In this document: piece by piece, positions 1 to 5,968 of the stretch
How the letters are laid out: each line of letters opens with the position of its first letter
Numbering within the stretch: the stretch's first letter is position 1
From: Bacteroidota bacterium
GTDB taxonomy: Bacteria; Bacteroidota; Bacteroidia; Chitinophagales; Chitinophagaceae
DNA length: 10,355 nucleotides
NCBI GenBank assembly: GCA_023426425.1
Contig: JAFAAT010000097.1
Location: 1 to 10,355, forward strand
Direction of reading: 5' to 3'
Notes under the pieces: generated by a model
Told to the model about the DNA's origin: nothing
What the model saw: only the letters and a program-made list of their open reading frames with translations
The model's database searches: none
Program-made: the position numbers and the translations under genes

Positions 1-345
1 TTCTGGATGGGACGGCCGGCGGGTGAGCCGGCGGGGGTGAAGACGGAGCTGTGTTTTGGGCTTGACCGGAAGGGGCAGACGATACCGGAGCGGGAGTGGC
101 AACAATTTGTGGACAGTAACCTTGGACGGAGGCTAAAAGACGGCTTCACAGTACTTGATGGCAGGGGATATTACCGTGGGGACGACCGGGTTCTGATCAC
201 TGAGCCTGCCAAAGTGGTGGTGGTGGTGCATAGGAAGGATCCGGAATTTAGTAGGGTTGTGGATTCGGTGTGCAGCGAGTACTGTAAGCGATTTGAACAG
301 CAGAGTGTGTTGAAAGTGGTGACGGAAGTGATAATGGATAATTGA
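1..345 (+). CDS. DUF3574 family protein, 3' part
   Basis: The frame is open from the first base of the window, so the true start probably lies upstream; the ATG at position 7 is only the first visible one. From that ATG the protein has 112 residues. The pattern matches DUF3574: a strand reading TELCFGL, then an IPEREWQQFVD segment, DGFTVLDGRGYYR, an EPAKVVVVVH strand, and a closing helix with KRFEQQSVLKV. This is the normal C-terminal end of the family, so the gene looks intact here. Family members are small, often exported proteins of unknown biochemical role, and I assign none. The last codons (I-M-D-N-stop) are made of a 7-bp tandem repeat that continues downstream, so the C-terminal residues may have been replaced by repeat sequence. 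The gene is transcribed away from its right-hand neighbours. Family call is fairly sure; the start is unknown. Confidence 0.8.
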   Translation, partial: FWMGRPAGEPAGVKTELCFGLDRKGQTIPEREWQQFVDSNLGRRLKDGFTVLDGRGYYRGDDRVLITEPAKVVVVVHRKDPEFSRVVDSVCSEYCKRFEQQSVLKVVTEVIMDN

Positions 346-386
346 TAATTTATAATTGTCAATTGGCAATTGGCAATTGGCAATTT
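331..386 (+). repeat. Heptamer tandem array 1
   Basis: Eight consecutive 7-bp units in exact register: ATAATGG, ATAATTG, ATAATTT, ATAATTG, TCAATTG, GCAATTG, GCAATTG, GCAATTT. The TGA stop codon of the DUF3574 gene (343-345) lies inside the array. The same heptamer family recurs at 774-794, 851-885 and 3754-3795. Confidence 0.85.
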
Positions 387-394
387 GTCGGCTG

Positions 395-457
395 GGATCT
401 TCTTTAATACAACTGTTTCGTCTTCAGACATCAGGTGGGGAGCTGACCTGCGCGAGA
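395..457. repeat. Intergenic remnant block, copy 1
   Basis: Positions 395-419 match 947-971 at 21 of 25 bases by eye, and CTGCGCGAGA at 448-457 recurs at 1020-1029. On the minus strand the first part reads ETVVLKKI, against ETVIFKKI in the second copy, and the differences are silent or conservative. The two shared parts are not in one frame here (a TGA intervenes), so this copy cannot encode the longer peptide seen in copy 2. It is probably a decayed end of a small gene or a dispersed intergenic element. Confidence 0.5.
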
Positions 458-483
458 GGAGGGACGAGGCAAAGATAGATGAG

Positions 484-509
484 GGGCTTCTGAAGAGGAT
501 CAGAAGCCC
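484..509 (-). terminator. Hairpin terminator of small minus-strand gene
   Basis: A perfect 10-bp inverted repeat, GGGCTTCTGA and TCAGAAGCCC, encloses a 6-base loop. It sits 18 bases past the stop of the 528-722 gene. The T-rich tail is better on the plus strand (TTGGTTTTGATTT), so it may work in both directions and also end transcription from the DUF3574 side. Confidence 0.75.
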
Positions 510-527
510 TTGGTTTTGATTTGTGAA

Positions 528-722
528 TTACTCTTTGCGACTCTTCCTGTTGCCGGATCGCTGAAGATCTTCGGAGTAGGCATCGTCGCGGTTGTGGCGC
601 ATACTTCCGCCGGAGCTCTGTCCGCCGGTTTGGGTGGTGCGCTGTTGATTGCCAATGCTTTGGTCGTCGGAGTTTTGACGGCGCTGCTTGTCGGATTGCT
701 TCTTGTTGTTCTGTCTAGCCAT
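528..722 (-). CDS. Small hydrophilic hypothetical protein
   Basis: A 64-residue protein starting MARQNNKKQ. It is very rich in Q, N, R, S, D and G (for example QNSDDQSIGNQQ and TGGQSSGGSMRHNRDD) and ends RKSRKE. It has no hydrophobic segment, signal peptide or recognisable domain, and is probably disordered and basic. I do not recognise the family. The ATG at 720-722 is preferred over the longer TTG-started reading to 788, because that extension would be made from a heptamer array. Support for a real gene is the ATG, the coding-like composition and the strong hairpin directly after the stop. The plus-strand reading across the same bases gives a hydrophobic pseudo-membrane protein, as expected for the antisense of a Q/N/R-rich gene. 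It lies alone between repeat-rich spacers. Confidence 0.6.
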   Translation of the reverse strand: MARQNNKKQSDKQRRQNSDDQSIGNQQRTTQTGGQSSGGSMRHNRDDAYSEDLQRSGNRKSRKE

Positions 723-773
723 AGTGAAAGGTTTGAGCTTAGGGTAGCGAAAAGACAATGCCAGCGAGGGGTC

Positions 774-794
774 ATTGACAATTGACAATTGAGG
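774..794 (-). repeat. Heptamer tandem array 2 (inverted orientation)
   Basis: Three 7-bp units on the plus strand, ATTGACA, ATTGACA and ATTGAGG, which read as TCAATTG units on the minus strand. It lies 50 bases upstream of the small gene at 528-722 and faces the opposite way to the other three arrays. Confidence 0.75.
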
Positions 795-820
795 GGCGGG
801 AGGGATAAGTTATATGGAGG
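786..820 (+). repeat. Purine-rich block following array 2, copy A
   Basis: This runs from CAATTGAGGG through GAGGGATAAGTT to a GGAGG end and is matched at 880-913. The match continues directly out of the heptamer array in both places, so array and block form one composite repeat. The spacer 723-1053 (331 bases) holds this block, arrays 2 and 3, copy B, a (GGA)n run near 909-923 and the ETVIFKKI fragment. I see no intact gene in it. Confidence 0.65.
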
Positions 821-850
821 TGAGCGAGGAGGCGCAGAGGGACACGGAGG

Positions 851-885
851 ATAATGTATAACTGTTAATTGTCAATTGTCAATTG
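851..885 (+). repeat. Heptamer tandem array 3
   Basis: Five units in register: ATAATGT, ATAACTG, TTAATTG, TCAATTG, TCAATTG. The unit order (ATAAT-type first, TCAATTG-type last) is the same as in array 1. Confidence 0.8.
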
Positions 886-913
886 AGGGCGAGAGGGATA
901 AGTTTCACGGAGG
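880..913 (+). repeat. Purine-rich block following array 3, copy B
   Basis: Second copy of the block at 786-820. It shares CAATTGAGGG, then GAGGGATAAGTT and GGAGG, with small differences between them. A run of GGA triplets follows. Confidence 0.65.
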
Positions 914-926
914 AGGAGGAGGAGAG

Positions 927-1055
927 TTATGCGTAATTGTTCTTGCGGATCTTCTTAAAGATTACTGTTTCTCCCGCGCCTGAAGGCAAAGCGTCTCGAA
1001 TTTGAGGAGAGGAGTTAAACTGCGCGAGAAGAGGAGGAGTGTAGCAGCTTTCACT
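927..1055 (-). pseudogene. Remnant block copy 2: C-terminal-like fragment
   Basis: A minus-strand frame of about 42 codons, ending at the TAA at 927-929, reads LAQFNSSPQIRDALPSG then AGETVIFKKIRKNNYA. There is no ATG in the frame before it merges with the end of the SNF2 gene, so it cannot be an intact gene from a normal start. The ETVxxKKI part and the LAQ part both recur at 395-457. It could be the tail of a decayed small gene family or a dispersed repeat that happens to be open. I do not recognise the protein. Confidence 0.35.
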
Positions 1056-3714
1056 AGCTAAACAGGAAGGCCACGTCTTCTTTGCTTAGCTTTTTGATAA
1101 ATCCTGTGTCTTCAGTAATAAGGTCGTTGGCGAGTTGCTTTTTACGATCCTGTAGCTGGAGAATTTTTTCTTCTACTGTGTCTTTGCAGATCATTTTGTA
1201 GGCGAATATTTTATTTTTCTGGCCGATGCGGTGGGCGCGGTCGATGGCTTGCTGTTCAGCGGCGGGGTTCCACCAGGGGTCGACGATATAGACGTAGTCT
1301 GCGGCAGTGAGATTGAGACCAACACCACCAGCTTTGAGGGAGATCAGAAATACTTTTACCGAGTCATCGTTCTGGAACTGATCGACTGCAAGTCTGCGGT
1401 TGTCGGCGCTGGTGCTGCCATCGAGGTAGCTATGCCTGATGTTGCCCTGCTGCAGTTCCTTTTGAATCAGATGCAGCATAGCTGTGAACTGGGAGAAAAC
1501 AAGCAGTTTGTGGGTACCAGTGTTCTCTCTGATTTCGCGCATCAGCTCTTCAATTTTGACACTGTGGTTGATATCAGGATCGTTGTCGGGCAGCAATACA
1601 GGGCTGTCGCAGATCTGGCGGAGTCGCAGGAGGCCTTCCAGCACGTAAATACCTGCTTTATCCATTCCCAGTTCATCGATCCTGTTCATCAGGCTGTCGC
1701 GGTAGTAGTTCCTGTGCTCATCATATACCCTCCGTTGTTCCTTCCCCATTTCGCACCAGAGGATGGTTTCGGTTTTTGGAGGAAGGTCAGTTGCTACCTG
1801 TTCTTTAGTTCGCCTGAGGAGGAAGGGATAAACGAGCTTGCGTAGTTCGGCGCTTTTATCTGAATTGTTGAATTTGTCGATGGGATTGGCAAATTCTTCA
1901 CGGAAAAACTCTTTGGTGCCCAGAATCCCTGGATTGAGAAAGTGAAATTGTGAATAGAGGTCGAAGGTGTTGTTCTGTACGGGAGTGCCGCTGAGGGCCA
2001 GACGGTTTTTTGCTTTCAGGAGTTGAACAGCGCGGGTTGTGAGCGCTGTTGGACTTTTTATAGTCTGGCTCTCGTCGAGGATTACATAGTGCCATTGGAA
2101 CTGTTGTAAATGGCTTACGTCATTGCGCACCACTCCGTAGCTGCTGATGATAAGGTCATAATCCTCAAAATGTGTTTCTGTAAACTCGCGGTCGCCTCCG
2201 TAGTAAATGTGATAGCGAAGTTCGGGTGCAAACTTTTTTAGTTCGGCTTCCCAGTTGTAGATCAGCGACGTCGGGCTAACTACAAGATGGGTGGAGTCAG
2301 CGTATTTTTCTTTGAGGTATTGCAGGAAGGTGATAGTCTGGAGTGTTTTGCCGAGGCCCATGTCGTCGGCCAGACAGCCGCCCCACCCCATCTCGTCCAA
2401 TACCTGCATCCATTGAAAGCCGCTGAGCTGGTAAGGCCGTAGTGTGGCATTGACGGCGGGACTTTTTGCGACAGTGGTGACGGAATCAATATTGAGCAGT
2501 TTAGTTTTTTTCTCCTCGATTTCCTGAGCTATCTGCTTGTTGTTGATCTGTTTCTGGAGCTGATCGATGATGGTGAAGTGGAATTTGCTTACCCGGAGCG
2601 TATTATTCTTTTGAAGCTCGCCGAGCTTGAGAAGCATGCCATATTGCTGAAGCCATTCTTCGGGCAGCATGCCGTAGGTGCCATCGCCCAGCAAAACCAT
2701 TTTCTGATTATTTAGCAGAGCCTTACGAATTTCCCTGAGGGGGACTTTGTACTCGCCGAAGCTTATATTGATTTTGACATCGAACCAGTCGATACTGCTG
2801 CTGGTTTTCATGGTCCATTTGGGGTGGGCGGTGTTGAAGCGGAACTTTTCCAATTCGAGGATGCCGTGTACCGGAATTTTTCTCTCCTGAATTTTTCTAA
2901 CCGTTTCTACAAACCAGTTGTCCTTCAGTGCGTCGTCGAAGGGCAGGAAGAGGAAGTCATTGTAGAACTGTTTGGCGAAGGAGGGATGTAGTTCCTTCAG
3001 TTCGTTGTAGAAAGCTTTTTCTAATTGCTGATTGCGGACTATTACCTGAGAGGTGCCATCGGGCAGGTGTCTTAGGAAGTTTTCCGGATCAGACTGATAG
3101 GGCAGCAATACGTCGTCGTATTGGAACTGAGGCTTGAGCATCAGGTATTTTTGTTCGAACTCCTTAAACAGCAACTGGGGGACGGGTTCTATTTCGAGAT
3201 GGACGAGGGAGTTAAGGTGTTTTTGTTTAGCCGGAGGAGGTTTGGTTGATGAAGCTGTATTGGTTTTGTGGATAGTCGTTTTCTTAAGGACTGAGGTTTT
3301 CTTATCGGAAGCAGGTTTTTTGGGACCGGTAATGATGCGATCTGCGAAAGAAACCATGTAATCGTTTACCTGGAACCGGTAGTCGAGGAGGCTTTCTATT
3401 TCGCCGGGGGGTGTGTTGAGGTAAGCGGTGAGGTAGGTGAGGGCAGCGGCGATGACGTGGTGACAGCAGCCGTAGCGGGCGAATCCCTTGCAGGTGCACA
3501 TATCTTCTACATAGGCTCCTTTGGATCTAATGTTGAAGATGATATCGTACCCGTCTTTATTAGATCCGCTATAAACGTGGAAGTAGACCTTTGTTTTTGA
3601 ATCCTTGACGAAGCTGATGAGGTGGGGACGGCTGTTGAAGAGCTCGACACCATCATCCAGGGCGTCGTGATGGTATTCGCTTAGCAGGTCGAGAAAGATA
3701 TCGGGATCAGGCAT
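1054..3714 (-). CDS. SNF2-family DEAD/DEAH-box helicase-like ATPase with SWIM zinc finger
   Basis: An 886-residue protein. In order: an N-terminal region with a SWIM zinc finger at about 73-86 (CTCKGFARYGCCHH); a lysine-rich linker at about 131-168; a bacterial SNF2-associated region at about 180-410; a SNF2 ATPase core at about 425-650; and a helicase C domain at about 715-850. Visible motifs are Walker A DDMGLGKT (450-457), motif II DESQ (547-550), motif III SGTPVQN (575-581), LDGSTS (764-769), LKAGGVGLNLTAADYV (793-808), and motif VI within DPWWNPAAEQQAIDRAHRIG (812-831). These proteins use ATP to move along duplex DNA or strip proteins from it; they are cytosolic, and the exact cellular role of bacterial members is poorly known. 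The SWIM finger probably binds DNA or protein. Length and motif order are normal and nothing is broken. The stop overlaps a remnant fragment, and a heptamer array lies about 40 bases upstream of the start. The TPR gene upstream points the same way but is 144 bases off, so a shared transcript is uncertain. Confidence 0.95.
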   Translation of the reverse strand: MPDPDIFLDLLSEYHHDALDDGVELFNSRPHLISFVKDSKTKVYFHVYSGSNKDGYDIIFNIRSKGAYVEDMCTCKGFARYGCCHHVIAAALTYLTAYLNTPPGEIESLLDYRFQVNDYMVSFADRIITGPKKPASDKKTSVLKKTTIHKTNTASSTKPPPAKQKHLNSLVHLEIEPVPQLLFKEFEQKYLMLKPQFQYDDVLLPYQSDPENFLRHLPDGTSQVIVRNQQLEKAFYNELKELHPSFAKQFYNDFLFLPFDDALKDNWFVETVRKIQERKIPVHGILELEKFRFNTAHPKWTMKTSSSIDWFDVKINISFGEYKVPLREIRKALLNNQKMVLLGDGTYGMLPEEWLQQYGMLLKLGELQKNNTLRVSKFHFTIIDQLQKQINNKQIAQEIEEKKTKLLNIDSVTTVAKSPAVNATLRPYQLSGFQWMQVLDEMGWGGCLADDMGLGKTLQTITFLQYLKEKYADSTHLVVSPTSLIYNWEAELKKFAPELRYHIYYGGDREFTETHFEDYDLIISSYGVVRNDVSHLQQFQWHYVILDESQTIKSPTALTTRAVQLLKAKNRLALSGTPVQNNTFDLYSQFHFLNPGILGTKEFFREEFANPIDKFNNSDKSAELRKLVYPFLLRRTKEQVATDLPPKTETILWCEMGKEQRRVYDEHRNYYRDSLMNRIDELGMDKAGIYVLEGLLRLRQICDSPVLLPDNDPDINHSVKIEELMREIRENTGTHKLLVFSQFTAMLHLIQKELQQGNIRHSYLDGSTSADNRRLAVDQFQNDDSVKVFLISLKAGGVGLNLTAADYVYIVDPWWNPAAEQQAIDRAHRIGQKNKIFAYKMICKDTVEEKILQLQDRKKQLANDLITEDTGFIKKLSKEDVAFLFS

Positions 3715-3730
3715 GGCTGCGAAAAAGGGG

Positions 3731-3760
3731 TAAAATTAGGCAATAGCAGGGGGTTGTCAA
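3731..3760 (-). promoter_or_regulatory. Candidate promoter of the SNF2 gene
   Basis: On the minus strand a TTG (3758-3760) is followed after 19 bases by TAATTTTA (3731-3738), close to the Bacteroidota form with a -33 TTTG/TTG and -7 TAnnTTTG. The -7 box ends 17 bases before the start codon. The TTG belongs to the first TTGACAA unit of heptamer array 4. The last base of the -7 box is off consensus, so this is tentative. Confidence 0.35.
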
Positions 3761-3795
3761 TGGTTAATTGTCAATTGTCAATTGTCAATGGTTAC
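3754..3795 (+). repeat. Heptamer tandem array 4
   Basis: Six units in exact register: TTGTCAA, TGGTTAA, then three TTGTCAA, then TGGTTAC. TTGTCAATGGTTA occurs at both ends of the array (3754-3766 and 3782-3794), so it is nearly symmetrical as a unit pattern. It lies in the 144-base gap upstream of the SNF2 gene. Confidence 0.85.
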
Positions 3796-3804
3796 TGGAT
3801 AAAC

Positions 3805-3839
3805 TGACAGTTTGTTTATGGCCAGCTTTTAAACTGTCA
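3805..3839 (-). terminator. Possible terminator or structured site after the TPR gene
   Basis: A perfect 9-bp inverted repeat, TGACAGTTT and AAACTGTCA, with a 17-base spacer, begins 20 bases past the stop of the TPR gene. The tail on the minus strand (GTTTATCC) is poor in T. A competing perfect palindrome, AAACTG-A-CAGTTT (3801-3813), overlaps the left arm, so an operator is an alternative reading. Confidence 0.4.
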
Positions 3840-3858
3840 AACCAGAGGGATGGGAGGG

Positions 3859-4797
3859 TTATTCTGCGACGGGTGATGGCGAATCTAGTTTGATTCCCCA
3901 GCGGGCGACGTAGTCTGAGAGGGGGCCGAGGCCGACTTCTTTACGCCATTCGTCTACTTTTTGAGCGTCAAGCAGAGGGAAGAGTTCATACTTACCTGTT
4001 GTGGGATTGCGTTTGACCTGTGAGCCGTATTTCTGAGGTTTACCGTCGTTGGTCTGGATGCGATCGTACATGAGTGCATAGCTTTGCCAGCTTGCTTCTT
4101 TCTCCTTGCACAGTTTTTCGATGATGGGGAGGTATTTTTTTTGCTTATCGTCGTCGGCATGCTGGATGATGAGGAAGGCGCTGTTTGCGGCCATTGGTCC
4201 AACTTCAGACTGTTTGGGCCAGCCTTTCTTTACGATGAGTGATTCCAGCTCTTGTTGATTCTCCTTACCAATTCTCTGTTTGAGGTCCCATAGAGCACGG
4301 ACAGTGGTGGACCAGGTGCCGATTTTTTTCTCGGCGACCTTAATTTCGTTGTAGTAGGCCTGATCGAGGGCATGCATTCGCCAGAGGGCTTTTGCATAGG
4401 GGAGATCTTTGACCGGCTTTCCTGTTTTTTTGACCATGGCGGATATTGCGCGATCCTCCATTTGTTGCCAGGCTGCTGTGCTTTTTATGTTGTTGAAGTC
4501 GGGGTCTGTGAGCGATGTTCCTGCCAGTTTCTCGTCGATATTGAGGCTTTGAAGGAAGTATTTTTGGGCTGAGTCGGGTTGGTCCAAGATGGCGTAGGCG
4601 CAGGAGAGGTTGTAGAGGTTAGTTGCGTTGCCTGGGTCTGTGAGTGCGGTTGTTTTGAATGCTTCGATGGCGGCTTTGAGGTCGCCGGCCTCCCTGAGAC
4701 TGTCGCCGGGGAGCCTATTGAAAGTGATTACCATTTCCTGTGAGGAGGCGGGAACGGTGAGTGTGAGGAGGAGGCAGAAGAGGAGGTGACGGAGCAT
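3859..4797 (-). CDS. Secreted TPR protein with DUF6624 domain
   Basis: A 312-residue protein. Residues 1-19 form a signal peptide (MLRHLLFCLLLTLTVPASSQ, cut probably before Q20), so it acts outside the cytoplasm, most likely in the periplasm. Residues about 31-90 are TPR-like helices, including the NLYNLSCAYAILDQPDSAQKY segment split over two helices. Residues about 135-305 fit DUF6624: QHAD (212-215), EASWQSYALMYDRIQTNDG around 234-252, and KPQKYGSQ (253-260). The function of DUF6624 is not known. TPR repeats usually mediate protein contacts. No catalytic motif is evident. The start is the ATG that opens the signal peptide; nothing better lies upstream. The gene precedes the SNF2 gene on the same strand across a 144-base gap with a hairpin and a heptamer array, so they are probably separate units. 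No functional link between the two is visible. Confidence 0.85.
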   Translation of the reverse strand: MLRHLLFCLLLTLTVPASSQEMVITFNRLPGDSLREAGDLKAAIEAFKTTALTDPGNATNLYNLSCAYAILDQPDSAQKYFLQSLNIDEKLAGTSLTDPDFNNIKSTAAWQQMEDRAISAMVKKTGKPVKDLPYAKALWRMHALDQAYYNEIKVAEKKIGTWSTTVRALWDLKQRIGKENQQELESLIVKKGWPKQSEVGPMAANSAFLIIQHADDDKQKKYLPIIEKLCKEKEASWQSYALMYDRIQTNDGKPQKYGSQVKRNPTTGKYELFPLLDAQKVDEWRKEVGLGPLSDYVARWGIKLDSPSPVAE

Positions 4798-5007
4798 TGG
4801 GTGGCGTTTTAGTAGAGGTAAGATACGAAATAAGTAAATCTGATGGTTATCGGTGGAAAGATTTGCCAGGGGAGTTGTGGATGAGAGTAGAGAGGATACT
4901 ACCCTGATGGTAGGAGAGATCCAGGCAAAGAGAAAAGCTCTTGGCTTGTCATTAGAAAAAGAATGTGTGAGGATGAAATCGGACGCTAGAGGAAATCAAA
5001 GTTTTTG

Positions 5008-5015
5008 TAGCTTTG
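5008..5015 (+). promoter_or_regulatory. Candidate -7 box for the tRNA gene
   Basis: TAGCTTTG followed by C is a perfect match to the Bacteroidota -7 consensus TAnnTTTG and lies 31 bases before the tRNA. No good TTTG is seen about 20 bases further upstream, so the -33 box is missing or weak. The rest of 4798-5046 shows no gene I can support. Confidence 0.5.
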
Positions 5016-5046
5016 CCCACTTTCGTTCCGGACACACTTGGGACGG

Positions 5047-5120
5047 GGTCCTATAGCTCAGTTGGTTAGAGCACCTGACTCATAATCAGGGGGTCCCAGG
5101 TTCAAGCCCTGGTGGGACCA
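5047..5120 (+). tRNA. tRNA with CAU anticodon (Ile2 favoured, or elongator Met)
   Basis: A full cloverleaf of 74 bases. Acceptor GGTCCTA (5047-5053) pairs with TGGGACC (5113-5119), with A5120 as discriminator; D stem GCTC/GAGC; anticodon stem CCTGA/TCAGG with loop CTCATAA and anticodon CAT at 5081-5083; T stem CCAGG/CCTGG with loop TTCAAGC. CCA is not encoded and would be added by the CCA-adding enzyme. A CAU anticodon can mean initiator Met, elongator Met or tRNA-Ile2, whose C34 is converted to lysidine by TilS. The first pair is G-C, which argues against an initiator. The consecutive C4-G69 and C5-G68 pairs are, as I recall, the features TilS prefers, so Ile2 is favoured but not proven. It stands alone with its own terminator and is a typical insertion point for mobile DNA. 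Confidence 0.95.
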
Positions 5121-5124
5121 CAGG

Positions 5125-5169
5125 AATAAAACGAAGGTCTGTATGTATAATACAGGCCTGTTTTATTTT
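5125..5169 (+). terminator. Strong hairpin terminator after the tRNA
   Basis: AATAAAAC (5125-5132) pairs with GTTTTATT (5160-5167). Inside, after a small GA bulge, AGGTCTGTAT pairs with ATACAGGCCT (one T-G wobble) around a 5-base loop. The flanking A and T runs make it usable in both directions. It begins five bases after the tRNA. Confidence 0.85.
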
Positions 5170-5264
5170 CATCAATTCGACGGAGCCTGCGGACGTTGTA
5201 CAGATGCCTGTCAGGCAAACAGTGCATCCGGCTTTCAGAAGATTAGGAGAAGCTAGTAACTTTA

Positions 5265-5582
5265 TTGAGTATATTACTGTATGCGCATCTGGATATGGCG
5301 GTTTGCATTGAAGCAAAACTGGAAAGTGGGGAGGGTTCATACCCAGGTAGCAAAGCCGACCAAGCCGTATTTAACCGAAGAGGTATTGGATACGTCGGCC
5401 AAAGGGATATACAGGAAATGATCCTAAGAGATATCCTTGGGGTTGACGTTGTGAAGAAGTACCTGGTCAAAAAGAAAAACGAAGATGATCCCGAATGTAT
5501 CACCTGGCAAGAAATCTTTCAGGTGATGGACTACTCTGACTCACCTGACTTTATAAAGGCATGGATCGGGCGTCTTAATTAA
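5265..5582 (+). pseudogene. N-terminally truncated PD-(D/E)xK nuclease-like protein
   Basis: The open frame ends at TAA 5580-5582. Its only starts are a TTG at 5265 and an ATG at 5295; the longer form has 105 residues. The segment LDMAVCIEAKLESGEG fits the core of the PD-(D/E)xK fold: an acidic residue (D10), a hydrophobic strand and E-A-K (E16, K18). Downstream, GYVGQRDIQEMILRDILGV and TWQEIFQVMDYSDSP look like the C-terminal helices of uncharacterised PD-(D/E)xK-type proteins. Such proteins normally carry well over 100 further residues before this core, and none are readable upstream because the frame closes before position 5265. I therefore read it as a remnant, possibly of a defence or restriction-type gene; the fold is inferred from pattern alone. 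The tRNA terminator lies about 95 bases upstream and the bases between hold no gene, in line with a deletion or insertion boundary. Confidence 0.5.
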
Positions 5583-5779
5583 TTTAAGCCGGGTTGTAGC
5601 AATATCGGAGGAGCAACCGATTATTATATACAGGATTTATGGCGGCAGGTATACTGCAACTGTTGCATTGATCGCTCGCAACAAACCGCTGTAACTTGTC
5701 TACTATGAACGCAGAAAGCAATCAGGCAACAAGTGAAATTCGCAACTATTGAACAAGTTTATACTACTCGCGACATAGG
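5583..5779. other. Spacer with no recognisable gene
   Basis: About 200 bases without a supportable gene. There are two short inverted repeats (GGTTG/CAACC around 5591-5618, and GCAAC-T-GTTGC at 5656-5666). The frame after the truncated nuclease stays open for about 41 codons past its stop (reading GGATDYYIQDLWRQVY in part), which may be a further scrap of coding sequence. The whole gap from 5583 to 6429 also holds the fragment at 5780-5938 and the repeat array at 5969-6222. Confidence 0.4.
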
Positions 5780-5938
5780 TCACAGTTTCTTCATCGAAAT
5801 GTCGATGTAAAAGTCATCTAATACATACTGATAATAGCTTCGGTCATATTCGCCGATCAATGTGTTTTGATGAAAGAAAGGAATCAAGTCTTTCCACATT
5901 TCCAGGTATTTTTTTCGGAGGTTAGCCGTTATCTCTAT
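5780..5938 (-). pseudogene. C-terminal fragment of an unrecognised protein
   Basis: A minus-strand frame of 52 codons, bounded upstream by a TGA at 5939-5941 and ending in TGA at 5780-5782, reads ANLRKKYLEMWKDLIPFFHQ followed by NTLIGEYDRSYYQYVLDDFY and IDISMKKL. It has the mixed helix-like pattern and aromatic content of real protein, and its only ATG would leave 38-39 residues. I do not recognise the family. It is probably the tail of a gene whose front was removed by the insertion that left the repeats just to its right. Confidence 0.4.
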
Positions 5939-5968
5939 TCAAAAGAGTCAAAGGATGTGGACGCACCG

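Noticed and set aside
510..785. Plus-strand hydrophobic protein that looks like a small membrane protein
   Set aside because: It is the antisense of the Q/N/R-rich small gene at 528-722, which naturally yields a run of L, V and A. The minus strand has the ATG and the hairpin just past its stop.
331..885. CRISPR array
   Set aside because: The units are 7 bp and contiguous with no unique spacers; the motif array at 5969-6222 also has uneven spacing and diverged repeats.
1231..1845. Long plus-strand open frame of 204 codons inside the SNF2 gene
   Set aside because: It is antisense to the conserved helicase C domain, whose motifs are complete on the minus strand; it shows no family pattern of its own.
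4853..5056. Plus-strand frame of 67 codons running into the tRNA
   Set aside because: It overlaps the tRNA 5' end and the putative -7 box, has no recognisable pattern, and ends inside the tRNA.
5203..5228. Nested inverted repeats GATGC/GCATC around GCCTG-T-CAGGC after the tRNA terminator
   Set aside because: Short arms with no second copy and no tRNA-end match, so there is no support for an attachment site or a small RNA.
5086..5340. Minus-strand frame ending VVPPGLEPGTP
   Set aside because: This end is the known artefact of translating the antisense of a tRNA, and the frame overlaps the tRNA and its terminator.
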